Shown: positions 12,275 through 25,376 of the stretch, piece after piece | Layout: every line of letters starts with the position of its first letter | How positions within the stretch are numbered: the stretch's first letter is position 1 | NCBI GenBank assembly: GCA_023053545.1 | Contig: JAKZAN010000187.1 | Span: 1-64,000, forward strand | Source of the DNA: Lepidurus packardi | Taxonomy: Eukaryota > Arthropoda > Branchiopoda > Notostraca > Triopsidae | DNA length: 64,000 bases | Reading direction: 5' to 3' | Made by a program: the position numbers and the translations under genes | The notes under the pieces: model-generated | What the model saw: the letters and a program-made list of their open reading frames with translations, nothing else | Databases searched by the model: none | Told to the model about the DNA's origin: nothing

Positions 12275-13151
12275 AGTAGTAAATAAAAAAGTGAGGGCAA
12301 AAAGGGTGTTTTTTCCTAGCTAAGGAAGGAAAACCCCCATTATTTTTTCTGATGAGTATATGTTTTGATTTTTGATTTGTTGTTGTTAATAATAATCTGT
12401 TGAGGGACAATCATTAGTGTGGTCGAGGAGGAACGCGGTATAGGGTCATATAGTTTAGGGATCAAAGACCAGTTATAATTGGGAATCGGAGAATCTATTA
12501 GGAATGAATACATGGGATGATGGAGATACAATATGTATACACATGTTGGGGTCTTATTTTTAAGATGGCGATAAAAAAGGAAATTAGTTGTGAAGGCTGG
12601 TATAGTTTGGTTGGATCATAGTTTCCATGAGTAGAAGGAGAGTCAGTTATCAAATATCAATCACGTGTGTTATATTAATTCAATGTGTATAGAGCGGGAA
12701 ACTATCAATATATATGGCATGGTATGGTACATTTTTAAACTTGATTTGATTCCAATATCACCCTTTATTCAGTTTATAAGTAGTGGAAAAAATTAACAAA
12801 AGCCACCTGAAAACAAAGGATATCTGTGGGAGTTCCTGAAAGAAAATTTATTCCCCTGAAGAGAGGAGAGAAGATGGAAGATCTGACAGAAAGATACAGC
12901 TTTTCTATTTAACTATTTACACTATTTACAAGCCAAAAGTCACAAGGATAAAAAGGGGTGAGGACAAGTGCTACGCAAAAACAATAAAAAGCCCTTTGAA
13001 ATATAAGAGTTGGGGGGGGGGACAATGTTACGGGGGGGTTCACTCGCCTGCCGTCTTCGCTCCGGCTATCAATACAAATAACCCAAATTCGTCAAAATTA
13101 TTGAGGATATGACAAAACAAAAAGTACAAAAACAGACCCGGAGCAAAACAC
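12275..13151. other. Intergenic, A+T-rich, with a G10 run
   Basis: 877 bp without a supported gene. It contains a run of ten G at 13012-13021 and a second of seven G at 13032-13038, just 110-140 bp before the next ATG, in an otherwise A+T-rich background. No tRNA or other RNA gene recognised. Confidence 0.45.
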
Positions 13152-13367
13152 ATGGAAAACACCATCTTCGACGAAGACTGTATTGAACTCATCGGTAATG
13201 ACAACGCGCAAGAGATTCTGCTCTAGCCAGCAGCAATTGAAAGACTTGAGGAAGCCAACTTCGATGCCTTCCGTTTGGTGCAACACAGAAACCCCAACCG
13301 ACGCTTCCATCCGTATATGCCAAGACGAGCCCGAGTCGCCACCCGCCGTTATCGGAGAAGAGCCTGA
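13152..13367 (+). CDS. Small protein with Arg-rich tail
   Basis: A short open frame of 71 residues, ATG at 13152, TGA at 13365-13367, with one TAG read as Glu. The first half is acidic (MENTIFDEDCIELIGNDN) with a helical Glu/Ala stretch; the tail is strongly basic (PRRARVATRRYRRRA). The acidic-to-basic polarity and the hydrophobic spacing look coded, but nothing is recognised and the length is easily reached by chance when only TGA stops. It is convergent with the malic enzyme gene, 135 bp away. Confidence 0.4.
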
Positions 13368-13502
13368 TCATGATTTTATACTGGAATGAAGTTCGCTAAT
13401 GAGTATGTTTTATATGACTTTTCAGTTCTGAAAGTTATAAATAGTTGTGTTTTCTCTTTGCTCTCTATCGTTCGAAAGGACTAAGAGCAGCTAAGAGGTG
13501 AA

Positions 13503-15275
13503 TCAGAGTTTGCCGATATTTTTGTGCTTCACCCGTCCGATCGCATCGGAAATCAAGAAGGCAACATCTCTGTCCATGTTCGAGGGCACGATATTCGTGG
13601 GATTGGGTTATCCGATAATCGCCTGAGAAATGGCCTCGGCCGCAGCCACTTTCATCTACATTGTGATGGACTTGATTTTGTGGTCTTGGAACCCTCTAAA
13701 CACTCCGGGGAAAGCTAGCGAATTGTTGATTTGGTTGCCGAAATCACACCGGCCTGTTGCCACAATATAGGCTCCCTTCTCCTTAGCAATATTTGGCAGG
13801 ATTTAAGGTATGGGGTTAGCGAGTGCAAAGATTACAGGTTTCTCACCCATCCTCTGAATGCAGTCAGGTTTGAACGCACCTGCCACCGACACCCCGATAA
13901 ACACATCAGCACCTTATATTACGTCCTACAGTGTTCCTTGCTTTTTGAACTTATTACTGTTTTTTGCCAACTCCATCTTGGGTTAGTTCATACCCAACTT
14001 TCTTCCTTAGTAGATTGCTCCTTGCGTATCACAGACCACAAGGTCCCTGACACCATAGAAGAGTAACAGACGGGCAGTCGTGATTCCTGCAGCACCAGCC
14101 CCATTTACGACAATACACAACTAATTGGTAGGCCTTCCGATGATTCTAGCTGAATTTATGAGGGCAGCCAAAATCACAATGGCTGTTCCATGTTGGTCAT
14201 CATGAAAGACAGGGAAATGGTATTGGGACATTTGCCTTTCGATGGCGAAACAGTTAGGGGCCGAGATATCCTCGAGATTGACGCCTGCATAGTTGCATAT
14301 GAGATTATAAATGCTTTTCACAGTGGCATCGATGGAGTCTTTTTTGTGGATGCAGAGAGGGACGATCTGGATGTTGCCAAGTAGTTTGAAGAGAGTGGAC
14401 TTGCCCTCCATGACTGGCAGCCCAGCCTTGGGCCCGATATCGCCAAGTCCCAAAATCGCAGTCCCATCAGTAACAATAGCATACAACTGGCTGGACTTCG
14501 AGGGAATGTGCTTCTAAGTGATAATTCTCTTGAAGTTCTACAGTGTAAAGAGCCCCTCGAGTCTTTTGATGTCAAAGAAGTTCAAATCTACCTGGATTTT
14601 ACCTTGTCTGAATTTGTGAATCTTCACCGATTTTTATCCTAGATTAGTCCCATTAATTTTCTATTTGTAGAACTCCACTACTTGTATATCTTTAGTTTAG
14701 TGGGTTTAGGGGATGCAGGACAGGGTCTAATAGGTTGTCCACCCGTGTTTCCTTCTCTTTAGAAGATACTCCAAGATTATCGCAGTCTGTTTGCCGTCGG
14801 TCATCTAGAGTCCATAACGTTTTGCTACCAGTGGTTGCTCTAATACGACCACATCATCTGGAATTTAAGGATGGGTCTAACAGACTTCCAGTAATAGTAT
14901 TGCTCCAAAGGAATTGGAGAGGTCACGGATGGCCACTTTCATGTCTAAAGAAGGGTCGACAGCGAAAGGATAAGCATCCAGGTAAGAGTAGTATTTGATC
15001 TGCGCGATCAGCCAATCCATGAGAGGCAAAACGTTTTTACTGTGGGTCTTCAAGACCCCACCAGTCGAAACAATAGCGATTGAATTGGCTCTGTTGGTGA
15101 GAATATCGACAAGCTAAGGCTGACGTGCAATTTGGAGACAGACCTCTCCGACGCCAGGGGTATAGAGGAGGTAACGGAGCTGCGGAGTCACGAACTTGTC
15201 CTTGGGACTAACCTAGAATAACCCTTTTTACAGAGCTATCTTCATCCTTTGATAAGTATCCTTGGTGTCGAACAT
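13503..15275 (-). CDS. NAD(P)-dependent malic enzyme, short bacterial-type, with insertion
   Basis: One exon of 590 residues, ATG at 15275, TGA at 13503-13505. It catalyses oxidative decarboxylation of malate to pyruvate. N-terminal malic domain: [16 protein letters not shown] then ARQP-E-LVD. The NAD-domain entry is [22 protein letters not shown], followed by the metal site [12 protein letters not shown] and [11 protein letters not shown]. The Rossmann motif [16 protein letters not shown] leads to [19 protein letters not shown] and [13 protein letters not shown]. The two Glu in the last motifs are TAA codons. Bacterial-type enzymes are about 400-430 residues; this one has an extra ~150 residues between IAIVSTGG and the canonical GTAILGLG. 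That insert looks like a degenerate partial copy of the NAD-domain start. Cell location not predictable; no clear transit peptide. Confidence 0.88.
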
Positions 15276-15651
15276 GTATTTTTCCTTTTCTTTTTTTGAT
15301 TTTTTCTAAGTATTGGCAAAATTAAAAAACAGATCTTTTTTCTAAGTTATCTAGATATCAAAAGTTAGAATTGAGTATAGGCCCTTATCAATAATAGGTA
15401 GTAAGTAATGAATAGCGAAATAATTAAATTGATTATATTGGGAAGTAAGTTCCTTACTAGTTCTTTTTATTGTTAACATCTGGACGGAGAAGTATTCAAT
15501 ATAAGATAGATAGATTGTATCGAAAGGTTAGTTTTATTTAATTGTTTGGTGAATATTACGTATTGATTTATAAAGGAAGGAGTCTATAATAAAAATAAGA
15601 CGATAGCACAGATATACACGGATTACATAAATAATAGGAATATTGCCCCCC
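15276..15651. other. Intergenic, no gene seen
   Basis: 376 bp of A+T-rich sequence between the malic enzyme start and the 3' end of the Cys-rich secreted protein gene (both minus strand). Nothing recognised; presumably the malic enzyme promoter and a 3' flank. Confidence 0.45.
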
Positions 15652-18600
15652 TCATGTTATTCTGATTGACGTAGGGTCCACCTTTAGTGCGAACATGTTA
15701 CTCAGGTCTACCCCAGCATAGTCTCTCGCATAGTTCCTATTCATAGATATCGAGAAGTCGAACATACCCACCCGATTCTCGCTCATGAAATCAAATGTGA
15801 TTGTGAAGGTATGGGCTGGTCTGGAGGTGTAAACTATGTTGACATTTGGCAAGTTGGTGGATCGGGTTACCCGTACTTCGAGGACACTCGAACAAAGACT
15901 GCAGTTGTTAGCCGTAATGGACGGAGGAATGTAGTTGAGCTCCATCACTATCACCATTTTGCCGATGTTGCGGACAAGACTTCTTGGGATCAATAAGGTT
16001 CTGCTGACTGGTGGAGGATTAGGGTTTAAAGAGATATTCGTAATTATTGAAGGTGTAATGCTATTCCCTTCTGGGTTGGAAGGTCTGATTCCGCTGCCAA
16101 TTCTATTGCAGGTATCTCTTGTGGTATTGGACCCTCCTTGACATTCCCATCCGGATTCAATGGAGCATGTTTTAGAACAGCCATCCCCATCTTGGGTATT
16201 TCCATCATCACATGCCAAGCCAAACCTTCTGCCTTTTCCGCAGACTTCCTGGCATGAAGTATTATTATTAGCCAGGGAGAAACCTGGAGCACATTCTAAG
16301 CAGACCGAGTTAGAGCTACAGCTCATGCAGTTGGGGCTACATTGCAGACAGAAAATCTTGACTGAGTCGTAGTAATATCCGAGTGGACAAATGCTGAAGA
16401 TGCAAGCACCATTCACGATTCTGAACTGCTGGTTGATGCAAGCAGTGCAGAAGCTAGCATTGCTGCAACTTGTGCATCCCAACGGGCAGGACACACACAT
16501 GCCATTGATGAGATAAGACCCAGGACTACATAGGCAAGCAGAACCATCGAATCTAGTTTGGGGAGGGCAGGTCACACATCTCCCGTCAATATTGACGAAG
16601 GGAGCTTGACAGACGCATACTGTTCCATTGAATATGGTATTAGGAGGGCATGCCACACAGTTGTCATTGATGATGACGAAGGGAGATCTACAAGTACAAG
16701 CCGAACCATTAAATTCTGTGTTGGTTGGACACATCTGACATGTGTTGTTGATCATATAAAATGGCTTGTTGCATATACACATCGTCCCGTTGAACTGGGA
16801 GTTTTCTGGGCAAGCAATACAGGTAGAGTTGATCTAGAATAGTCCCGGTGGGCATACACATTTGTCATCCTTGAAGATAAATTTGTCACTGCAAACCCCG
16901 CATTTTCCCGAAATATTGAAGAATCCAGCATTGCACGAACAGGTCTTCCCATCGTTGGACTTCGAGTTAACAGGGCATTCAATACAGGCAGAACCCTCGG
17001 GATTCAAGTAGAGACCAGGCCGGCATTGACACACTGAACCATCGAATAGGCTAGACTCAGGACATGCCGAACATTTACCTTGAATCCAGTTAGTTCCGTC
17101 AGGACAAGCACACGATCCATTGATTATCGCCATTGTCAATGAACATTCACAATTTCCGGTCGAATTCACGAAACTCTTTTTGCACACGATAGCAGAACCG
17201 TTGTAGGTTTAATTCGCTGATGGCCGAACACAAGCCCCAGTGACATTGAAGTACCCATCGATACAAATGAAATTGGTGCCATTGTATCTCTGGTTTTTGG
17301 GAATATTTTCACACTTTTTGTTGATCCAGATGAAATTCGGATTGCATTAGCAGGTGAGGAAATCTGGAGTGACCAAACCATTAGTACAAGAGGTACAGTT
17401 AGTGCCGTCAAAGTATGTTTCGGAAGAACAACGTGTACATTGACCTGATATATTAAAAGATCCCTTGGAGCAAACACATTTCCCTCCTAGTAGCTATTAG
17501 TTAGTTTTACAAGTCGGAACAACCTGAATAGTGTTGTTGGTTTGAGTTGAGTTCGATGTGGTGTTCGTGGCGTTGGTGGTAGTAGTTGTGTTAGTAATGT
17601 TTGTGGGGTTTGTATTATTCGGTTGGGTAGAATTGCCAGTGGTTGTAGAATTAGAACTGATGTTAGCGGTAGTGTTGGATGAACTAGTAGTATTACTATT
17701 AGTTGATGGCTGGGTCGAGTTCTAACTGGTGTTGTTGTTGTTCGTAGCGTTACTATTCGTGCTGCTATTAGACGTGCTGTTGTTGTTGTTGGGAGCAGTA
17801 GAGTTAGTGGTGCTATTGATCGTGTTGTTTTTTGGCGGAACTACCGTACTATTGTCACTACTATTAGATGCATTCGTCCCTTTGCATACTTAGATACCTT
17901 CATCAGTGAATCCCTTGACGCAGTTGCAGGTGCCATTACTAAATACTCGATTGGATCCTGTACTACAAGAAGTGCAGTTAGTTGCAAGGCTACCATTACA
18001 TGTAAAGCAAGTATAGTTGCAGGCCACACATACAGGGTCTTGAGAAGTTGTGTTGTCGAAGAATCTCTGGGTTGGGCACTAGCATGTTTTGTTTCGCAGT
18101 ACTCTCTGGGTAATTTTGCTATTTAAAGCATCGCATGTTACACATGCTTTGGCCGATGGTCCATCGCAAGAGAAGCAAGTGTAATGACATGGTTGGCACT
18201 GTGTTGCTCCTTTGGCGAGGAAAGTCTGATCAGCACATTGACAAAGATTGCTCGTCTGATTCGCAATCAGGAAATTCTAAATGTTGCAGGCTTCGCAGCT
18301 TGGATACCCCTTCGTGTTTGAAGCGATCTGGTCGCTATCGCACGAACCAACACAGAGGTTATCATTCAGAATCTTGAACCCGCTAGGGCACTCTTTACAA
18401 TAATCCTGTTCCCTCAGCTCCAGAATAACGTAGGAACTGTTGAGTCCCGACTGGGTCTGTAGCATCCCAAAAGGAGTCAAAAACAGAGCCAAAGACATTG
18501 GGGTGTTGGCATTAGCCGTAAAGCCTGTCACACCATATATGTGTGTGTGGAAGAAGAGAATAGTGTTTCCGAGGTTTGTGTTGACCTGAGTGCTTTATCT

Positions 18601-19472
18601 GGTTGCAGATAAATAGGAGTTGTCTCCAAACAAAACTTTGAAGGCAGGGGATTTAGTGGGGAATCGCACATAGCTTAGCCAAATGGTGTCGATGAGTGTT
18701 GGAGAAGAACGGCCAATCTTCACATCTATGGCAGAGGAGTTGGTTGTTATTTTTAGGATCGACGTTTCATATGGAGAGTACAAATCTCCAGTATTTACAG
18801 GAGACATGACGAGCCCTGAAATGAAGACACGAACTTCGCTGTCATCCTTCATTTTGGGGACAGGAATACTGACATCGTAGGAAGTAAGGTTAGTGAGAGT
18901 CAGTCCCGACAGATCTAAAAAGATGTTAAGTTGTTTATGATAACACAATATTTTACCTCCGATAAACTGTCCGACATCCAGTGGAGATGACTGACTCGAA
19001 ATCAGAATGGAAAAGCTGAGTCGCGTCCATTGCAGGGAACCATTGGCCACTCTCAAGATCACCTGAACAACACTGGAGGTCAAGTTAGCGGGTGCCCTAA
19101 GAGAATAGGAGATATCACTTCTAGATGGCCCTTCAAGGGCAGTCGTGGCTGAGGGAAACGGATAAAGGAGATAAGGTGTTACCAATGGCGACAGCAGGAG
19201 GAGAGGAATAGGCATTAGTGGTCGTGATATTATAGAGATAGTAGGAGGTGTTGGGTTTGAGTTTAATATTGGCGTCGAGTGCACTGACATTGGTAAGGAC
19301 AGTGAGTAGAGCTGCAGAATAAGTTTAAAAAAGAGAAAGGATATCGTATAAGAGGAGAATGAGTACCTGATTCGGTGTGCTTGAGTCTAGTGTCAGGGAG
19401 ACAGCTCGTATTGACGAAAGAAGGCAGTAACAGAAGAAGCAGGGCAATTGTGAGAATGAGAGTGTTGGGCAT
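15652..19472 (-). CDS. Large secreted Cys-rich protein (EGF/furin-like repeats, Asn/Ser/Thr stalk, DUF4215)
   Basis: Four exons by frame: 19472-19367, 19311-19183, 19148-18957 and 18914-15652 (introns of 55, 34 and 42 nt), 1229 residues. A clear signal peptide (MPNTLILTIALLLLLLPSFV) leads to an extracellular N-terminal domain with repeated beta-strand patterns. Two Cys-rich modules follow (ECPSGFKIL, CADQTFLAKGATQCQPC, CNYTCFTCNGS), then an Asn/Ser/Thr stalk of about 110 residues (rc 17520-17870) full of N-x-S/T sites. Next come roughly ten EGF- or IGFBP-like Cys repeats with the rhythm CPPNTIFNGTVCVC and CPPQTRFDGSACLC. After these sit a furin-like segment, a DUF4215-type motif (CDDGNTQDGDGCSKTC) and a beta-rich C-terminal domain. 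No C-terminal TM helix or GPI signal, so it is secreted or matrix-bound, perhaps lorica, stalk or surface coat (inference). Confidence 0.8.
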
Positions 19473-20411
19473 GTCTTTTTGTTTGATTTTTGTTAGGAGA
19501 AGGATTAAAACCAATAGTAATAATCAAAAATAGCTAAAACTAATATTGAATAATAGTAATTATAAGGGTGTATATATAAAAATAATACAATTTCAACCGA
19601 GTTCATTGATTGGACTATTCTAAGATAATGGCATGGTGTTTCGAAAGATATTAACTAGAACCATGAGGAAGTGGAGGCATGGCAATCTGTGATGGGTTAT
19701 TAGTCGATTACCAGTGATTATTTTTATATAGACTCAGAATTGTTAATAATTATTACTGTTTCTGTGCACAATTAATTATATAGCAGAGCAGAGCATAGCA
19801 CTCTTTCCTCAGAACTATTTTGATATTGCATTTTATTATTATTACCATCTCAGAATTATATATCTTTAAAAAACATATATGGGTTGAGTAAACATATAAA
19901 GAATGGAAAGAAAATGGAATCAGAAAAAGTAAATAGTTATGTATTGATACAGATACACTTTCTCAGTTCCTTGAAGAAACAGTGTCCGATACTCTCCATA
20001 TCGTGATCATTACATACAGCATCGGATAGCTGAGGTTGGGCACCCTTCTTTGACAAGGTAGACATCCTTCATAATTGTTCCATGCAGGATATTGGTGCAG
20101 CTATGAACCCATTATATTGGGTATATAATGGCTGGGACATCGCATCGAGATTAATATAGGCGGTGGATCGGAAACCCTACAAGAAAGTACAATATTTATA
20201 AAGTGGATATATTTTTTCTAAGACAAGGCGGACAGCCAGTGGGTTTAATCTTAACAACTTTTTATTGTTATTTTTAGTATATGGAAATAACTATGAGCTT
20301 GGATACTGACTGACTGAATCCGATGTTTTGTATTCGAGGACTACGGAGAATAGATTCAAAATTGTCAAAAGGTCCAGGCCTCACAAATATACACACAGTA
20401 CTTTACCACTC
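19473..20411. other. Intergenic, no gene supported
   Basis: 939 bp between two minus-strand genes, strongly A+T-rich at 19480-19960. It must contain the promoter of the Cys-rich protein and the 3' flank of the thioredoxin-fold gene. I looked for exons on both strands and for tRNAs and found none I can support. Confidence 0.4.
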
Positions 20412-21832
20412 TCACAATTCGTGTTCATGCTCTTAAATATCATCCAGGTGGAAGGCCTGGCCATCAAAAGGATGATGGTACGCGAACTCCACAAATCTCA
20501 GCAGCGACTCCTCACTCAACTCCCCAAGATCTTCCTTATATATGTGTTTGGTCTCGACTTGTGGGTGTACCAACACAATCATCTCTCTATCCTTGGGTAC
20601 TTCGATGAAGTCGCAGAAAAGATCATAGTTGTCATAATGTTATCTCTGATGTCATATTTTGATGAGCATGTATGGTTTCTTACATTGACTTCAGCAAAGA
20701 AACGTTGGTAATGGTTTTTCTCCCACTTGTCGTAGATAGCTTCGAGCTTTGGACGGAGTTCGAGGTTGTTGTTGGGGTTGAAGTACAGAGTGGCCTTGTA
20801 GCCATGCATTAACATGATTCTGAGGAGACGGTCTCCGAAATACTCATAAGTGGGGTATGCGAATTTGTGGATCCATCGCGCTATTTTCCTTCGCTGTAGC
20901 GAGTCCGAGAAAACCTTGCCATCGCGATTGTTCCGATAGATTCTATAAGAATTCTCAGGGTATCCTGAAGGGTCCTCGAGGTAGTAGTAGTCTATATTGA
21001 TAATATTTATTCGAGGATAGGTTGTCCATGGGAGCTGTATTTAGAGAAAAGGGAGTGTTGTTACGATTTTCATGATCGGTCTTAGATACTTATTGATAGC
21101 GAGCAATGGCTTCACTCTCTCTCGTGAATAGCACAATAGATGTCTGGTTCAGCCTTTCAATAACTTCGAGGTAGGGCTATTTGATGGGGGTCATCATAGG
21201 GGATGGATGGAAGGCATATTCTTGGCAGTACTTCAGCAGGGCTTAGGGTTCTGCCTGGTTTCCTAAACACTACACAGCCTTGCCCTCCTTAAAAAGGAAT
21301 ATAGAAGGGTATAGCATGATTTGGTATCTTTGGGGGACAGAGTAGGATTCCGGGGCTTCTGGGTCGACGAAGTATTCAGCGAAGACAATCATTTGGCCCT
21401 CATGATTGTAGTTTTTAATGTAGTTGCGGTATTTAAAGTTGTAGAGTTTGGACTATTCATTGGGCAGCTAGTATCTGAGGGAGGATGATGTTAGTCATAG
21501 ATGGGGGTATAAATATCGATAGAAAATAATTGGATTTCTAGGGAGCAAGGTTCGCAGCATAGAACCAGAGACACTCCCGCGATACAACTTCCATACTGCC
21601 AGCTACCAACACTCCATATCTTTTTCTCATTTCATGGGAGTCGATTTGTGAATAGTCATTATGGCATTTTATAGATAAGTATGAGTTACCTGAGTCTATC
21701 GAACTTGACAATTAGAATAGATGTGTTTCTGAGGGTATTGTTGAAGTTGAGTGCAGTGAGGACGAGGGGAGTGGCCTGGGCAGCAGGCAGCAGGGCTAGA
21801 CAGGAGACTAGGAACACGAGCAGATATCTCAT
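20412..21832 (-). CDS. Secreted thioredoxin-fold (PDI-like) protein without CXXC
   Basis: Four exons by frame: 21832-21690, 21474-21090, 21034-20684 and 20645-20412 (introns of 215, 55 and 38 nt), 370 residues, TGA at 20412. Signal peptide MRYLLVFLVSCLALLPAAQA. The first domain has thioredoxin-like strands: ILIVKFDR, then MIVFAEYFVDPEAPES, then the cis-Pro-type YQIMLYPSIFLFKEGKAV. A second unit begins YLEVIERLNQTSIVLF, a third carries MLMHGYKATLYFNP. The C-terminus (EMIVLVHPQVETKHIYKED) is acidic but has no KDEL. No CXXC is present, so it should not be an oxidoreductase; PDI relatives of this kind act as chaperones or glycoprotein-binding subunits in the ER. The 215-nt first intron is unusually long and might hide another exon. 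Confidence 0.6.
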
Positions 21833-22232
21833 GCTGGCTAGGTAGTATTTGGGAAGATGCACGGTTTGATTGATGTTATTATTAATGGTTCCTTAGTTTT
21901 TACTAAATAGGCTCTGGAGATAAACAAATATCTAATTGAAACAGTTATTATATTATAAGAGGAATCAATCGACAAGCTGGCCGTCTTATCGATCCCTCCA
22001 AAAATGAGTATGCAAACTTATAAAAAACTACCTTCCCCGAACAGGTAATTTTAAAAATCAATATTATTAGAACACTAAGAAAAAAGATATCCAACCTAAA
22101 CCTAACATTTATATTATTATTATGATAAGATAATCCACTGGTATTCTCTTTTTTATTTAAATCACCGCTATTATACGCAATGGTACTTTTGTCACAAATA
22201 ACAATAAATCATTATTAGTTACAATTGAGATT
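21833..22232. other. Intergenic between divergent genes
   Basis: 400 bp, A+T-rich, between the divergent starts of the thioredoxin-fold gene and the next plus-strand gene; probably a shared promoter region. No other feature seen. Confidence 0.45.
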
Positions 22233-23105
22233 ATGTCGCGCATTAGACCCACCGGCGTCCAGGCACTAGAGTCCGCATTCAACCTCATCGATACCTTCAA
22301 GGCCTACCTCACCGGCCATCCCTCCGAGTTTCTCGCATACTCCCACTCCGAGAATATCATCAATGCTAAGAAGTGCCTCCTCACATGTGCATACCATCTC
22401 TCCAAATAATATGATTTCGGCGTGGATTTCTCGAAAGATTAAATCCAATTAGGATCTACTAACAACACTGAAGCTGAGATATTGGAATATCCGGCTTTGA
22501 GTTCACTCAGTATCAACCACATCTAACCACGATAAAAACCAGTACCAAGCCAGGATGTGTCTGAGTCGATGGAGATGAGAAATATGGTGGGAATCAACAT
22601 GAGCAGCTTCTACGGTCCAAAGTAATAGTCAAGAGCAGTACCTATGCCTGAATATAGGAGCTCTTTCTTACAGTCGATGGTTCCCTCACTTCAGCAAGAG
22701 AAATACAGAAAGAGCCATGAGATGTTAGGACAGCACCTCATCTCCTCCACGAACCCTGATTCTAAAACCTACCTGAAGAGCATAGTCCAAAAGTATAGTC
22801 AGAACGGTTACTTTAATCGCAACCACAGGTTGAACATGTTCTACTACTTCAAGGAGCTGATGGATAAGATGGATAAAGTGTGGGGCGAAAGATAGGACTA
22901 CTAGAAGATTGCAGGGTTGGGAAGTGTAGACGAGTACAAGGCGAGAATAGGGAAGATCCTGTTGGAGTACTTGAACGAGTAGAAGAGGACGAGGTTCAAC
23001 AGATACATAAAGGAGTATGGAGACGTGTTTGTGAAGGACTTCAAATAAAAAGTGTAGATGTTCAATGCTCTGGAGTTCATCTTTACCCTAACCTAGTCAA
23101 AATGA
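22233..23105 (+). CDS. Uncharacterised helical protein
   Basis: One exon of 290 residues; ATG at 22233, TGA at 23103-23105; about 15 TAA/TAG codons as Glu. I do not recognise it. The N-terminal ~75 residues look like a folded helical domain (ALESAFNLIDTFKAYLTGHP, INAKKCLLTCAYHLSK). A polar linker with MRNMVGINMSSFYGPK follows. A C-terminal helical domain (from about residue 150) contains YLKSIVQKYSQNGYFNR, RLNMFYYFKELMDKMDKVWG and RFNRYIKEYGDVFVKDFK. No TM helix or signal peptide. The regular helices and the long frame support a real protein of unknown role. Confidence 0.65.
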
Positions 23106-23429
23106 AAAAGCTAAAATAACACAACAAGATATTGTGATATTATAATTTAAAGGAATAACGCAAAGAAGGATGTAATAATGTGGGTATCGTAATAATATGT
23201 GAGAGAGAAGGAATGTGTTTTAACTATTGATGGGGGGGTCAGAGATAGAATAGTCTCGAAAGAATATGACGATAATACCCTAAAGTCCTTTTAGTTTTTT
23301 ATTACTTTTAACATCCTACCTAAATATCCCATTCTCTGTCTTTAAAAGATATTCGATAACCCCAACCACCCTATACATCCAAAGATATTACTAATATACA
23401 TATATATATTGTATCATTCACTCCTCTCC
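23106..23429. other. Intergenic, no gene seen
   Basis: 324 bp upstream of phosphoglucomutase, A+T-rich, with a telomere-like AACCCCAACC at about 23360 that I do not consider functional. Presumably the phosphoglucomutase promoter. Confidence 0.45.
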
Positions 23430-25163
<1,734 letters not shown>

Positions 25164-25376
25164 TGTAAGGGATAGATAGATGGAATACAACCATAATCCA
25201 TACATATAGGATAGGATAGGATCAAGTATCCATCCATATATATACAAATATGAGCAGTGGTATAGTGTGTGTATGTTGACGCATAGAAAGAGGCAGGAAC
25301 GAATAAATCCAGAGGTTTTGATTAGATTACAGAGAAAATATATATATATTAGTATCTTGAGGTTATTCTGTAATCA

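Noticed and set aside
23355-23370. Telomerase RNA template (AACCCCAACC)
   Set aside because: Matches 1.6 telomere repeats but has no flanking pseudoknot, boundary stem or T-run; similar matches lie inside coding DNA (13286) and at 35525 on the other strand, so chance is enough.
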